A DNA stretch of 64,000 nucleotides from positions 620,001 to 684,000 of the forward strand of contig NZ_JAHXYI010000001.1 in the NCBI RefSeq assembly GCF_019970045.1. Direction: 5' to 3'. Made by a program: the position numbers and the translations under genes. The stretch comes from Chryseobacterium sp. GVT01B (GTDB lineage Bacteria > Bacteroidota > Bacteroidia > Flavobacteriales > Weeksellaceae). The notes beneath the pieces are model-generated. The model was not told where the DNA came from. It saw only the letters and a list, made by a program, of their open reading frames with translations, and searched no databases. Positions 52,613 to 61,927 of the stretch are shown here, one piece after another; position 1 is the first letter of the stretch, and every line of letters begins with the position of its first letter.

Positions 52613-52659
52613 TTACCCGAAGGTGTAATTGATTTCAATTTGTTTTCTGTTGAAATTTG
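52613..52659 (+). promoter_or_regulatory. Composite operator-promoter of the response regulator operon (copy 1)
   Basis: TTACCC-GAAG-GTGTAA (52613-52628, an inverted repeat with one mismatch) continues as TTGA, then AAATTTG at 52653-52659 as a -7-like box. The same ACCC-N4-GTGTAATTGA core and exactly the same 40-bp offset to AAATTTG recur at 55567-55613. Probable binding site of the response regulator encoded just downstream. Confidence 0.65.
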
Positions 52660-52677
52660 CTACAAACAAAATAAGTC

Positions 52678-53310
52678 ATGAGTATTTCCATCGCCATAGT
52701 AGAAGACGAAAAAAACTACAACAACGCGTTGAAGAAAGTAATCAATTACCAAGATGATATGAAGGTAATTGCTCAGTTCTTTGATGGAAATGATGCCATG
52801 CAAAACCTTCCTGCTATCTCCCCCGATGTCGTGATGATGGATATCCAGTTGCAGGATATGCTCGGAATTGAAATCATAGAAAAACTGCGAAAAGAAATGC
52901 CGAATACACAGTTCATTATGTGTACCAGTTTTGAGGAGGATGAAAAGATCTTTAATTCTTTAAAAGCTGGTGCGATGGGCTATCTAGTAAAAGGAGAAAG
53001 TATGGACAAGATCCTCTCATCTATCCGGGATGTTTACCAGGGTGGAGCTCCTATGAGTTTTTCCATTGCCAGAAAAGTTCTCAAACATTTTGAAAGAAAA
53101 CTTCCGGAAATAAAAGGGTTTGATGAACTTACGGAGCGTGAAAAGGAAATTCTTGAACTTCTTTCTGAAGGACTTCTTTACAAAGAAATTGCAGACCAAA
53201 AATGTATCAGCATTGATACCGTAAAAAAACACGTTGGAAATATCTACAGAAAACTTCACGTAAATAATAAAGTGGAGGCTATTAATAAGTTTAACCAATC
53301 AAAAAACTAA
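52678..53310 (+). CDS. LuxR/NarL-family response regulator
   Basis: A 210-aa two-component regulator. The receiver domain has the acidic pocket (VEDEKNY), phospho-acceptor Asp55 (VVMMDIQLQD), Thr/Ser switch (MCTSFEE) and Lys (YLVKGES). The C-terminal LuxR HTH is LTEREKEILELLSEGLLYKEIADQ then SIDTVKKHVGNIYRKLHV. It is the first gene of an operon that ends with the partner kinase. Two identical composite elements upstream of this and of the next operon suggest self-activation and a second target. Confidence 0.95.
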   Translation: MSISIAIVEDEKNYNNALKKVINYQDDMKVIAQFFDGNDAMQNLPAISPDVVMMDIQLQDMLGIEIIEKLRKEMPNTQFIMCTSFEEDEKIFNSLKAGAMGYLVKGESMDKILSSIRDVYQGGAPMSFSIARKVLKHFERKLPEIKGFDELTEREKEILELLSEGLLYKEIADQKCISIDTVKKHVGNIYRKLHVNNKVEAINKFNQSKN

Positions 53311-53316
53311 GAAATC

Positions 53317-54150
53317 ATGAACACAAAAGAAACAGAAAGAATGGCATCATCTCAAATGTCTTTATCTAAGGCAAGAAATTTTGGTACAGAAATGATAAAA
53401 ATACCAAGATTAATAGCTGATAGGATGAAAGAAAAATTTAGACTAAATATTGCTCCTGTCTTTAGAGGTAAAAACGTTGGTTTTAAAGAAACTTACGCTT
53501 TAAGTTTAGACAATTTGGAAGATATGCTGTGGGTTGTAGAGAAAGACGAAGATTCTTACAATCATATTAGAATATATTTTACTCATTATAAGGATGAGTT
53601 TAGTGGGAGCTATTCTCAGTTGAATGGATTTGAAAATTCTTTGTGTCTCATGTATTCGAGAGCAATGGATAGAACTGAATTGAATGAGTACAATGCGATA
53701 TACTCATCATATAATCAAGTTCATGTAAGAAAAGCAGACTTTGATGTGGTAAAGCAAAAATTTGAAGCTGTATTTCAGTCACTAGTTGGAGGTATAACAA
53801 CTCAAGAGCAAGGATATACAAATTTTGTAATGATCCCCAGAATAGAGTTATTAGCATATTATTCTAAAATTGTGCTTTATAATAAATACCATAACGATAA
53901 TAAAATTGTTACAGTTAATGTTTGCTTAGCGAGCACTTTAGATGCAGCAGAAATAAGAGCGCTGGAGACTTATGGTATTGAAAATGGTGAAATTGAGGTG
54001 TCTTCATTAGAAGTCAAAAAATTAATTGATAGAGCTTATTCGCCTAATCAGTTAACAGTAGTTTTTGATTCTATTGATGAAAGTAATAAAGTTGTGGATA
54101 ATGTTTCAGATTATGATATGAACTCTCTTTGTCCAAATCAGTGTCCATGA
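53317..54150 (+). CDS. Unknown 277-aa protein in two-component operon
   Basis: Begins 6 bp after the response regulator. There is no signal peptide or TM helix, so it is probably cytoplasmic. The sequence has an N-terminal basic helix (SKARNFGTEMIKIPRLIADRMKEKF), then mixed alpha/beta with GFKETYALSLDNLEDMLWVV, and it ends in LCPNQCP. No family was recognised. It overlaps the next gene by ATGA, so its synthesis is coupled to the membrane protein. Codon use is more AT-rich than in the flanking regulator and kinase. A signalling adaptor or regulated product are both possible. Confidence 0.7.
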   Translation: MNTKETERMASSQMSLSKARNFGTEMIKIPRLIADRMKEKFRLNIAPVFRGKNVGFKETYALSLDNLEDMLWVVEKDEDSYNHIRIYFTHYKDEFSGSYSQLNGFENSLCLMYSRAMDRTELNEYNAIYSSYNQVHVRKADFDVVKQKFEAVFQSLVGGITTQEQGYTNFVMIPRIELLAYYSKIVLYNKYHNDNKIVTVNVCLASTLDAAEIRALETYGIENGEIEVSSLEVKKLIDRAYSPNQLTVVFDSIDESNKVVDNVSDYDMNSLCPNQCP

Positions 54151-54800
54151 TTCTGAACTTAATTTATGAAATTGTTGTTTTGATAAGTTTTTTTTATTCA
54201 TTATATATTGGATTAATTAAAAATAAATCCAAACAACAATTTTATTTTTTTTTATATCTATTGATGGTCATATTAATAGATATTATTCCTGTAAATATAC
54301 ATACTCTGATAGCATTTAATAGGAACCTGTTATTCACAGTTTATATTATTTTATCAATACTTTATTTTGGTTGTATTTACCAGATGAGTATAAAGAATAA
54401 AGTTTTTAGAGTTTTAAATCTTCTACTTTCCATAATTTTAATTTCCTTTATTTTTTACAAATCACAAATCCAGAATGTTGAGAAATTAGAGTTTATTTCC
54501 ATTATAAGTCTTCCTGTCTTTTTTATTTTTATTTCAATATCATGGTATATTTTTAAACTGAAAAATGTAAACGAAAAGACTATTGTAAGTGATTTTTTAT
54601 TTTGGATAAGTTCTGCCATTTTAATCTGGTCTGTAGTTTTTATTTTCAGGGCTATTCCCATGTATTTTCTTCAGGAAAATGATTCTGGTTTACTAAATTT
54701 CTTAATATCAGTTTTTTCTTTAATCAATATAGTAACGTATCTTTTATTTCTAGTAGGACTAATATTTGTTAATAATGAACCAACTTCCAGAAGAATTTAA
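54147..54800 (+). CDS. 7-TM membrane protein of the two-component operon
   Basis: A 217-aa integral membrane protein with seven hydrophobic segments and very short loops, from IYEIVVLISFFYSLYIGLI to FSLINIVTYLLFLVGLIFV. The start at 54147 uses the ATGA overlap with the upstream gene; a TTG 18 bp earlier is less likely. Its 3' end overlaps the kinase gene by 26 bp. Because the kinase has no sensor domain, this protein may be the input module, which is inference. No family recognised. Confidence 0.75.
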   Translation: MILNLIYEIVVLISFFYSLYIGLIKNKSKQQFYFFLYLLMVILIDIIPVNIHTLIAFNRNLLFTVYIILSILYFGCIYQMSIKNKVFRVLNLLLSIILISFIFYKSQIQNVEKLEFISIISLPVFFIFISISWYIFKLKNVNEKTIVSDFLFWISSAILIWSVVFIFRAIPMYFLQENDSGLLNFLISVFSLINIVTYLLFLVGLIFVNNEPTSRRI

Positions 54801-55563
54801 ATTTACTTACATACTTGCTGCTATCATAATGTTGTTCTTTGTAGGCTTCATTATTTTCGTCGTATTGATGTACAATCGAAAGCAGCTTTTATATCTCAAA
54901 GAACAACAGCTCAAAGAATCTGAGCACCAAAATCAGCTTCTTCAGAAAGAACTCGAAAAACAAAAAATTCTTGAGCAGGAACGCGAACGTATTTCCCATG
55001 ATATGCATGATGATCTGGGAGCCGGAATTTCTGCATTGAAACTACAGGCAGAATTTCTAAAGCAGAAAGCAGAAGATGATGATCTGCAAAGCGATATTGA
55101 TGAACTTTTGAAAACCTCTGAAGAAATGAATATTTCTATGCGGGAAATGCTTTGGAGCCTGAACTCAGGAAATGATACATTAGGCAGTTTTATCGATTAT
55201 GCGATATCATATACAGGAAATTTTTTAAAAAAAACAAAAATAGTGCTGCTTTCAGAATGTGAAGATATCACCGCAGAAACTTCCATTTCAACTGAAATGA
55301 GGCGTAATCTTTTTCTCTGTTTAAAAGAAGCTGTGAATAATGTATACAAACACAGTCATGCAAATACATTGAAACTTTCATTCTCACAGGAAAAAAATAG
55401 CTTTTCTATGAAAATATCAGATAACGGAGTCGGGATTTCTGACAACGAAAAAGAAGGAAATGGCCTCCGAAATATGAAAAGGAGAATGAATGAATTATCC
55501 GGTGAATGTCATATTTTATCCGAAAACCCCGGAACATGCCTGATTTTTAAAATAATAGTATAA
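54775..55563 (+). CDS. Sensor histidine kinase (HisKA_3/NarX type) without extracellular sensor
   Basis: A 262-aa kinase. One TM helix (YILAAIIMLFFVGFIIFVVL), a long coiled coil (about 32-70) and a HisKA_3 dimerisation domain with His75 in ERISHDMHDDLGAGIS are followed by a HATPase domain with N-box CLKEAVNNVYKHS, G1 ISDNGVGIS and G2 GNGLRNMKRRM. There is no periplasmic or PAS domain, so the signal probably comes from the membrane or the 7-TM partner. It pairs with the LuxR-type regulator at 52678. The start ATG lies inside the preceding gene. Confidence 0.95.
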   Translation: MNQLPEEFKFTYILAAIIMLFFVGFIIFVVLMYNRKQLLYLKEQQLKESEHQNQLLQKELEKQKILEQERERISHDMHDDLGAGISALKLQAEFLKQKAEDDDLQSDIDELLKTSEEMNISMREMLWSLNSGNDTLGSFIDYAISYTGNFLKKTKIVLLSECEDITAETSISTEMRRNLFLCLKEAVNNVYKHSHANTLKLSFSQEKNSFSMKISDNGVGISDNEKEGNGLRNMKRRMNELSGECHILSENPGTCLIFKIIV

Positions 55564-55566
55564 AAA

Positions 55567-55613
55567 CTACCCCTTTGTGTAATTGACTGGTGTGTTTTTT
55601 AGAGGGAAATTTG
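55567..55613 (+). promoter_or_regulatory. Composite operator-promoter of the downstream envelope operon (copy 2)
   Basis: CTACCC-CTTT-GTGTAA (55567-55582) followed by TTGA and, at the same 40-bp offset as copy 1, AAATTTG at 55607-55613. The ACCC core, all ten bases of GTGTAATTGA and the spacing are identical to those upstream of the response regulator, while intervening bases differ. Confidence 0.65.
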
Positions 55614-55633
55614 ATCTATAAAAACTAAAAGCC

Positions 55634-55963
55634 ATGAAAACTCTTATTAATGACAGTATTGGAGATTTGGAAGCTGCTTTAAAAAACAACACAGATCTTC
55701 AGGAAAAATTTAAGACTAATCCTATAGAAGCCTTAAAAAATGTGGAAATCCGAAATGGGAGAGGTACAGATTATTGGATCTATAGAATTATAGTCATTAT
55801 GCTTGGTCTGGCAATTATTGGAATTATTGCAGGACTTATTCTTATTTCCGCATGGAGTAATGGGCAGCCCAAAGATAATCAGCTGGTAACAATCTTTGCA
55901 ACCATTTCATCAGGAGCTATTGGAGCTTTGGCCGGCCTTTTATCTCCTACACCGAGAAAATAA
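55634..55963 (+). CDS. Small two-TM protein, unknown
   Basis: A 109-aa protein. A charged cytoplasmic-type N-terminus (LEAALKNNTDLQEKFKTNPIEALKNVEI) precedes two hydrophobic helices (about 49-74 and 84-104) separated by a short polar loop (SNGQPKDNQ). The N-terminal stretch superficially resembles leader segments of nitrile-hydratase-type peptides (xxNPxxALxxxxI), but there is no peptide-maturation gene nearby. First gene of the second operon, controlled by copy 2 of the shared element. Function unknown. Confidence 0.7.
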   Translation: MKTLINDSIGDLEAALKNNTDLQEKFKTNPIEALKNVEIRNGRGTDYWIYRIIVIMLGLAIIGIIAGLILISAWSNGQPKDNQLVTIFATISSGAIGALAGLLSPTPRK

Positions 55964-55993
55964 TAAACAAATAACTTTAAAAAACCAGATGCC

Positions 55994-56383
55994 ATGAAAG
56001 CTGTAAAATCATCAAAAACCTTAAAATTTGACCTCGCAGATAATCAAGACGTATTTTTAGAAATCACTGTATCATCTACAGGCACCTGCAGTACTCTTGT
56101 CACTATTCCCGGAGTTAAAGAATTTGATTACGAAAAAAGAGAGAAAATAGGATCGTTTAGTGATCTTAAGGGAAAAACTATTGAAATTAATCATGAATTT
56201 TCTTTTGAAGGTATACCTAAGAAAAATTTAGATAATGCGATTCAGCAAACACAGATTACATACTCTCTTCTTAATGTAATTGGTCCTTTGCAACCTTTTA
56301 AAAAGAAAACAAGCAAAGATTTGGACAGTGAGGATAGGATCAGTTCTGTAAAATTTATAACCATTGAACATATTACCTTATGA
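55994..56383 (+). CDS. Unknown 129-aa protein
   Basis: A small soluble protein without signal peptide, beta-rich at the start (LKFDLADNQDVFLEITVSS) and with a single Cys. No family was recognised. Its stop overlaps the ATG of the outer-membrane protein gene (ATGA), so the two are translationally coupled. Function unknown. Confidence 0.65.
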   Translation: MKAVKSSKTLKFDLADNQDVFLEITVSSTGTCSTLVTIPGVKEFDYEKREKIGSFSDLKGKTIEINHEFSFEGIPKKNLDNAIQQTQITYSLLNVIGPLQPFKKKTSKDLDSEDRISSVKFITIEHITL

Positions 56384-57603
56384 AAAATTTTATTCTAATA
56401 CTCATTTTCTTTCCTTTGGTCTTTTATGCACAGCAAAAAAAAGACATTAATATTGAGTTGAAAGAATTAGAAATTACAACAGCACCTTCTGTTGTACTTT
56501 TAGGAGTTTCCCCATCAGAGCTTGAAATTGTCAAATCAAAAAAAGCAATTGTTCTGAGTTTAGTAAATTCTTTTAAAAAAAGTGAAGGTATTCCAGACAG
56601 TTATGCTTTTGAAATTACTCCATTCTGGCTATTACCATCAAGTAATATGAATTCTTCTAAATATGCAGGATATAATACTGTAAAGGGAAGTGATAATGAA
56701 ATGAAATATAAATGGAATGCTTTCAGTGAAGTTAAAAAAGCTTCATTTTCATTAGGATTTGTAAGAGATTTATCACTAGGCACCGGGGACGAAATGAAAA
56801 ACCCTTCCTTTGCCTTCAGTGTTAGAAGTACTTTGATAAGAGTTCGGACAAGGAAGAATAAAGATTCAATACTGGCTCATGATGCTAGACTGAAAGGCGT
56901 TTTGAGTAATATCAACAAAGATTGGGTACATTCAAATGAACATAAATTATTAAGTGATTCATGTATGAGAGCTGGTGTTAAAGATGATGCCAAAGCAGAA
57001 ATTTTTGAAAAAGGCAAAGCTCGTTTTAAGAAAAAATTTGCTGAAAAGTATAAAAGCTCAAAAGAAGCGGACTATTACAGGAATCTGCTGGAAGCACCAC
57101 CTCTCATTTCTGCAGATTTTGCAGGAGGTTACAGTACTTTTTTCTCAGATAATAAATTTTCAAACAATCATTTTGGAAAATTAGGATTTTGGTTAACCTT
57201 AAATACAGGTTTTGATTTTGCTAAAAGTGATGAACCAAATGTAGAGAAAAGACTCAATTTCTACGGTATAGTCAGATATTTAGATGATGGAACAAATTTA
57301 GATGCTAATCAACAGTTCCTAAGAACAAAAAACTGTGATTTAGGTGGGAAAGCTGAATTTACCTATAAAAGGTTCTCTATTTCTTACGAATATATTTATC
57401 GTATTAATGATATCGAAAATACCTTTCGTTCCAGTGGCTTGATTGCTTATAAGGTTTCAGATAAAGTATACATCAATGCAGCCTTTGGGAAAAATTATGG
57501 AGAAAAAGATAATCTTATTTCATTTTTGGGCCTTAATTGGGGATTGGATTCTGAAAAGAAGAGTGTTTTTGTAGATCCTGCTGATGAAAAGAAAATTCAA
57601 TAA
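56380..57603 (+). CDS. Outer-membrane beta-barrel-like exported protein, unknown
   Basis: A 407-aa protein with a signal peptide (MKNFILILIFFPLVFYAQQ). The middle is charged and helical (KDDAKAEIFEKGKARFKKKF), flanked by strands with alternating hydrophobic/aromatic pattern (FGKLGFWLTLNTGFDFA, CDLGGKAEFTYKRFSISYEY, VYINAAFGKNYG, LISFLGLNWGL), as in outer-membrane barrels. No named family recognised. It is the last gene of the operon that shares its promoter element with the two-component system, which suggests that the system controls an envelope function. Confidence 0.72.
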   Translation: MKNFILILIFFPLVFYAQQKKDINIELKELEITTAPSVVLLGVSPSELEIVKSKKAIVLSLVNSFKKSEGIPDSYAFEITPFWLLPSSNMNSSKYAGYNTVKGSDNEMKYKWNAFSEVKKASFSLGFVRDLSLGTGDEMKNPSFAFSVRSTLIRVRTRKNKDSILAHDARLKGVLSNINKDWVHSNEHKLLSDSCMRAGVKDDAKAEIFEKGKARFKKKFAEKYKSSKEADYYRNLLEAPPLISADFAGGYSTFFSDNKFSNNHFGKLGFWLTLNTGFDFAKSDEPNVEKRLNFYGIVRYLDDGTNLDANQQFLRTKNCDLGGKAEFTYKRFSISYEYIYRINDIENTFRSSGLIAYKVSDKVYINAAFGKNYGEKDNLISFLGLNWGLDSEKKSVFVDPADEKKIQ

Positions 57604-57620
57604 CTACATCATAACTTAGA

Positions 57621-57653
57621 AAAACCTTTTTGAATGTTCAAAAAGGTTTTTTG
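57621..57653 (+). terminator. Terminator of the envelope operon
   Basis: A perfect 14-bp stem (AAAACCTTTTTGAA with its reverse complement at 57637-57650) followed by Ts, 17 bp after the stop. Confidence 0.85.
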
Positions 57654-57756
57654 TTCCTTTTAAAGTTGGAATTATCATAATATAAATTAACGAAAATTTA
57701 ACTTGGATTTATTTCAAAAAAATCCCTCGAAATACCCCTAAAAGTTAAATTTTGAT

Positions 57757-57764
57757 TAAATTTG
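57757..57764 (+). promoter_or_regulatory. -7 promoter box of eno
   Basis: TAAATTTG, a full TAnnTTTG match, 22 bp before the ATG. No -33 TTG is seen at 19 bp. Confidence 0.55.
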
Positions 57765-57783
57765 TCTAAACTAAAAAAAATAA

Positions 57784-59079
<1,296 letters not shown>

Positions 59080-59098
59080 TTAATCGAATTTATAAATA

Positions 59099-59130
59099 AC
59101 GGCAAGCGAAATTTTTAGTTTGCCGTATTT
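59099..59130 (+). terminator. Hairpin terminator between eno and gltA
   Basis: ACGGCAA / TTGCCGT forms a 7-bp stem with a 14-base loop, followed by the T-rich ATTTTAT. It is moderate in strength, so some readthrough into gltA is possible. Confidence 0.6.
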
Positions 59131-59167
59131 TATGGAAAGTGGTATATTTAAAAAAAATAAATAAATA

Positions 59168-60454
59168 ATGTCAGACAACAAAGTAATATTGAATTACGAC
59201 GGTAATTCATATGAATATCCAATCGTGGATAGTACTATCGGAGACAGAGGGATTGATATTTCAAAATTAAGAGACCAGACAGGTTTGATCACTCTGGATT
59301 TAGGTTACAAAAATACAGGAGCTACTATTAGCGACATCACTTACTTAGACGGAGATAAAGGAGAATTATTCTACAGAGGTTATCCAATTGAGCAGATTGC
59401 TGAAAAATCTAACTTCACAGAAGTAATGTATCTTTTATTACATGGAGAATTACCTACTCAGGATCAGTTTACTTCATTCGACAACAATATTAAAAAATAT
59501 AACTTCATCGCAGACGAAATGAAAAAGATCATTGATGTTTTTCCTCGTTCTGCTCACCCTATGGGAGTTTTATCTTCTTTAACTTCTGCTTTGACAGCTT
59601 TCAACCCGAAAGCAGTTAACGTAAACTCTAAAGAAGAAATGGATCACGCAGCTGAGCTGATGATCGCTAAGTTCTCTCACCTTTGTGCCTGGACTTACAG
59701 AAAAACTCAAGGTTTACCATTAAACCACGGTGATAACAACCTAAACTACGTAGAGAACTTCTACAAAATGGCGTTCAGATTACCAAACGCTGATTTCGAA
59801 ATCGATCCGGTAGTTGTAAATGCTTTAGATAAATTATTAATCCTTCACGCAGACCACGAACAAAACTGTTCTACTTCTACAGTAAGAATGGTAGGTTCTG
59901 CTCACACAGGTCTTTTCGCTTCTATCTCTGCTGGGGTATCTGCACTTTGGGGACCACTTCACGGTGGTGCCAACCAGGCAGTAATCGAAATGCTTGAATT
60001 GATCGAGAAAGATGGTGGTGATGTATCTAAATATGTTGCTAAAGCTAAAGATAAAGCTGATAACTTCCGTCTAATGGGATTCGGACACAGAGTGTACAAA
60101 AACTTCGACCCAAGAGCGAAAATCATCAAGAAAGCTGCTGACGATATCCTTACAGCATTAGGTATTCAGGATAAAGCTCTTGACATTGCAATGCAGTTAG
60201 AAAGAGTTGCCCTTGAAGACGAGTACTTCGTAGAAAGAAAACTATATCCAAACGTAGACTTCTATTCAGGAATTATCTACAGAGCGTTAGGAATCCCTAC
60301 AGAAATGTTTACAGTAATGTTTGCATTGGGAAGACTTCCGGGATGGATCTCTCAGTGGAAAGAAATGAGACTGAAAGGAGACCCTATCGGAAGACCAAGA
60401 CAGGTTTACCAAGGTGCTCAGGAAAGAAACTACATCGACATTGCAAGCAGATAA
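59168..60454 (+). CDS. gltA: Citrate synthase
   Basis: Condenses oxaloacetate and acetyl-CoA to citrate, entering the TCA cycle. It is 428 aa, the hexameric type II length. The catalytic residues are in LHADHEQNCSTSTVRMVGS (first His region), LWGPLHGGANQAVIEML (His), GFGHRVYKNFDPR (His and Arg), and VDFYSGIIYRALGIP (Asp). Follows eno after 88 bp. Confidence 0.98.
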   Translation: MSDNKVILNYDGNSYEYPIVDSTIGDRGIDISKLRDQTGLITLDLGYKNTGATISDITYLDGDKGELFYRGYPIEQIAEKSNFTEVMYLLLHGELPTQDQFTSFDNNIKKYNFIADEMKKIIDVFPRSAHPMGVLSSLTSALTAFNPKAVNVNSKEEMDHAAELMIAKFSHLCAWTYRKTQGLPLNHGDNNLNYVENFYKMAFRLPNADFEIDPVVVNALDKLLILHADHEQNCSTSTVRMVGSAHTGLFASISAGVSALWGPLHGGANQAVIEMLELIEKDGGDVSKYVAKAKDKADNFRLMGFGHRVYKNFDPRAKIIKKAADDILTALGIQDKALDIAMQLERVALEDEYFVERKLYPNVDFYSGIIYRALGIPTEMFTVMFALGRLPGWISQWKEMRLKGDPIGRPRQVYQGAQERNYIDIASR

Positions 60455-60470
60455 TATTTGCTTATACCAT

Positions 60471-60502
60471 AAAAAATCCCAAAGCTTGCTTTGGGATTTT
60501 TT
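60471..60502. terminator. Bidirectional terminator between gltA and esterase
   Basis: A perfect 15-bp stem (AAAAAATCCCAAAGC with its reverse complement) and a 2-base centre, T-rich on both strands. It serves gltA and the convergent esterase gene, whose stop touches it at 60501. Confidence 0.9.
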
Positions 60503-61319
60503 ATTTAAAATGTTGCCTGAAAAAAATGAAATGATGCTCAATGGATTTTTTCCAATATTCTGTATTATGATTTCCCGGTTGAGAAATAAATGTAATGTGA
60601 GTTTTCAGACTATCGGCAATATCTCTAATTTCAATCGTGGAAGGATAAAGTATATCTTCCGTGCCGCAATCTATTAGAAAAGGATTTCCTTTATTATAAG
60701 CTTTTAAAAGTGTTGAAATATTATATTGACTCCATTCTTCCGGTGAACCTAATGTTTTGTTCAGATCATCAGTAATTCTGGTTGTATTAAAGAATTGTAA
60801 ACTTGCATTTCGCATAACATTAGGATCTAACGAAAAGGCACCACTTGTACTTCCGGCAGTATTGAAATAATCCTGATGAAGCAAAAAATATCGGATAGCA
60901 CCATATCCTCCCATGCTCAATCCACTGATGAAAACATTTTTTTTGTCGATGCTGAAATTTTTATGAACCTTGGGAACCAGCTCCTTAAAAAAGAAATCTT
61001 CAGCTCTTGACCCTTTATCATAAGGACTGTTTATATACCATGTTGTAAACCCATCCGGGCAGACAATAATCATTTTATATTGATCAGAAAATTTCTGAAG
61101 GTCTGTTGTTTGTGACCATTGACGATAATTTTGACTGTACCCATGCAGTAAATATACTAATGGATATTTCTCTTTCATATCATAGGTTTTAGGTTTGAAA
61201 ATAAGTACCGTATCTGGTTTTGATATAAATCTGGATTTTAGAATCCATTTTTCCTGCGCTTTGAATAGTTGCAGGTTTATTAGGATGGCAATAATCAACA
61301 GAATGTTTTTTGTATACAT
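60501..61319 (-). CDS. Exported alpha/beta-hydrolase esterase (esterase D/Fes-like)
   Basis: A 272-aa secreted esterase with a signal peptide (MYTKNILLIIAILINLQLFKAQ). The fold shows PLVYLLHGYSQNYRQW (oxyanion-hole region), the nucleophile elbow GLSMGGYGA, a likely acid in DCGTEDILYP, and the catalytic His in GNHNTEYW. This matches the putative esterase (PF00756) family of feruloyl esterases, S-formylglutathione hydrolases and mycolyltransferases. The frame stays open 52 codons further, into the divergent HxlR gene, so 61319 with its signal peptide is chosen. Confidence 0.9.
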   Translation of the reverse strand: MYTKNILLIIAILINLQLFKAQEKWILKSRFISKPDTVLIFKPKTYDMKEKYPLVYLLHGYSQNYRQWSQTTDLQKFSDQYKMIIVCPDGFTTWYINSPYDKGSRAEDFFFKELVPKVHKNFSIDKKNVFISGLSMGGYGAIRYFLLHQDYFNTAGSTSGAFSLDPNVMRNASLQFFNTTRITDDLNKTLGSPEEWSQYNISTLLKAYNKGNPFLIDCGTEDILYPSTIEIRDIADSLKTHITFISQPGNHNTEYWKKSIEHHFIFFRQHFK

Positions 61320-61395
61320 AATTTTGTAATTTTGAGGTAAATTTCTGCAAGCTGTCTGTGAATTACAATAACGAACAAAATTGTGAGTGATCATT

Positions 61396-61773
61396 ATGAG
61401 AAAAGAAACTTCAACCAATGCGGCAAACGAACAGTTTCTGTTCGGTATCTGTGAACTGAATTCTGCTGTAAGCATTATCAGCGGACGCTGGAAATCGCAG
61501 ATTATTTATTCGATATCGGAAGGAAACAACAGGTTTCATCTTTTGAAGAAAGAATTACCTAATATTTCTGAACAGGTTTTAGGAAGACAGCTAAAGGAAT
61601 TGGAAACCCATAAGATTATTATTAAAAAAGACATTCCCGATACTATTCCTTCCGGAATTGAGTATATACTGACAAACAAAGGCGAAGACCTTATCCCTAT
61701 CCTGAAAAGCTTATGTGAATGGGGGAAAGAATATGAGAATGGGAAAGAAATAATGATCTGCAATATTTCTTAG
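61396..61773 (+). CDS. HxlR-family transcriptional regulator
   Basis: A 125-aa MarR-like winged-helix regulator. The HxlR signature is present: SGRWKSQIIYSISEGNNRFHLLKKELPNISEQVLGRQLKELE, with ILTNKGEDLIPIL as the second helix pair. An in-frame GTG at 61387 is a less likely start. It diverges from the esterase gene (77 bp between starts), its probable target. Inducer unknown. Confidence 0.9.
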   Translation: MRKETSTNAANEQFLFGICELNSAVSIISGRWKSQIIYSISEGNNRFHLLKKELPNISEQVLGRQLKELETHKIIIKKDIPDTIPSGIEYILTNKGEDLIPILKSLCEWGKEYENGKEIMICNIS

Positions 61774-61927
61774 AAAAACATATATGTTGCTGAAATTGAA
61801 TCCAATAATTTGTTAATTTTGCTTTTATGAAATTATTGATATGCTCAGAACTGAATGATTGAATGACCAGACCTTATAATAAACTGCGAACTCAAATGTT
61901 TCATTATTTAAGAATAAATTAATTATC

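Noticed and set aside
55634..55760. N-terminus of the two-TM protein as a nitrile-hydratase-type leader peptide
   Set aside because: Similarity is limited to a short xxNPxxALxxxxI pattern, the protein has two TM helices, and no maturation enzymes are nearby.
57733..57764. ACCCC-containing sequence upstream of eno as a third copy of the response-regulator element
   Set aside because: ACCC matches but GTGTAATTGA does not and the spacing to AAATTTG differs; judged chance.
61828..61863. 11-codon frame (MKLLICSELND) between a -7 box and the AraC regulator
   Set aside because: Too short and without any conserved or attenuator-like structure to call a leader peptide.
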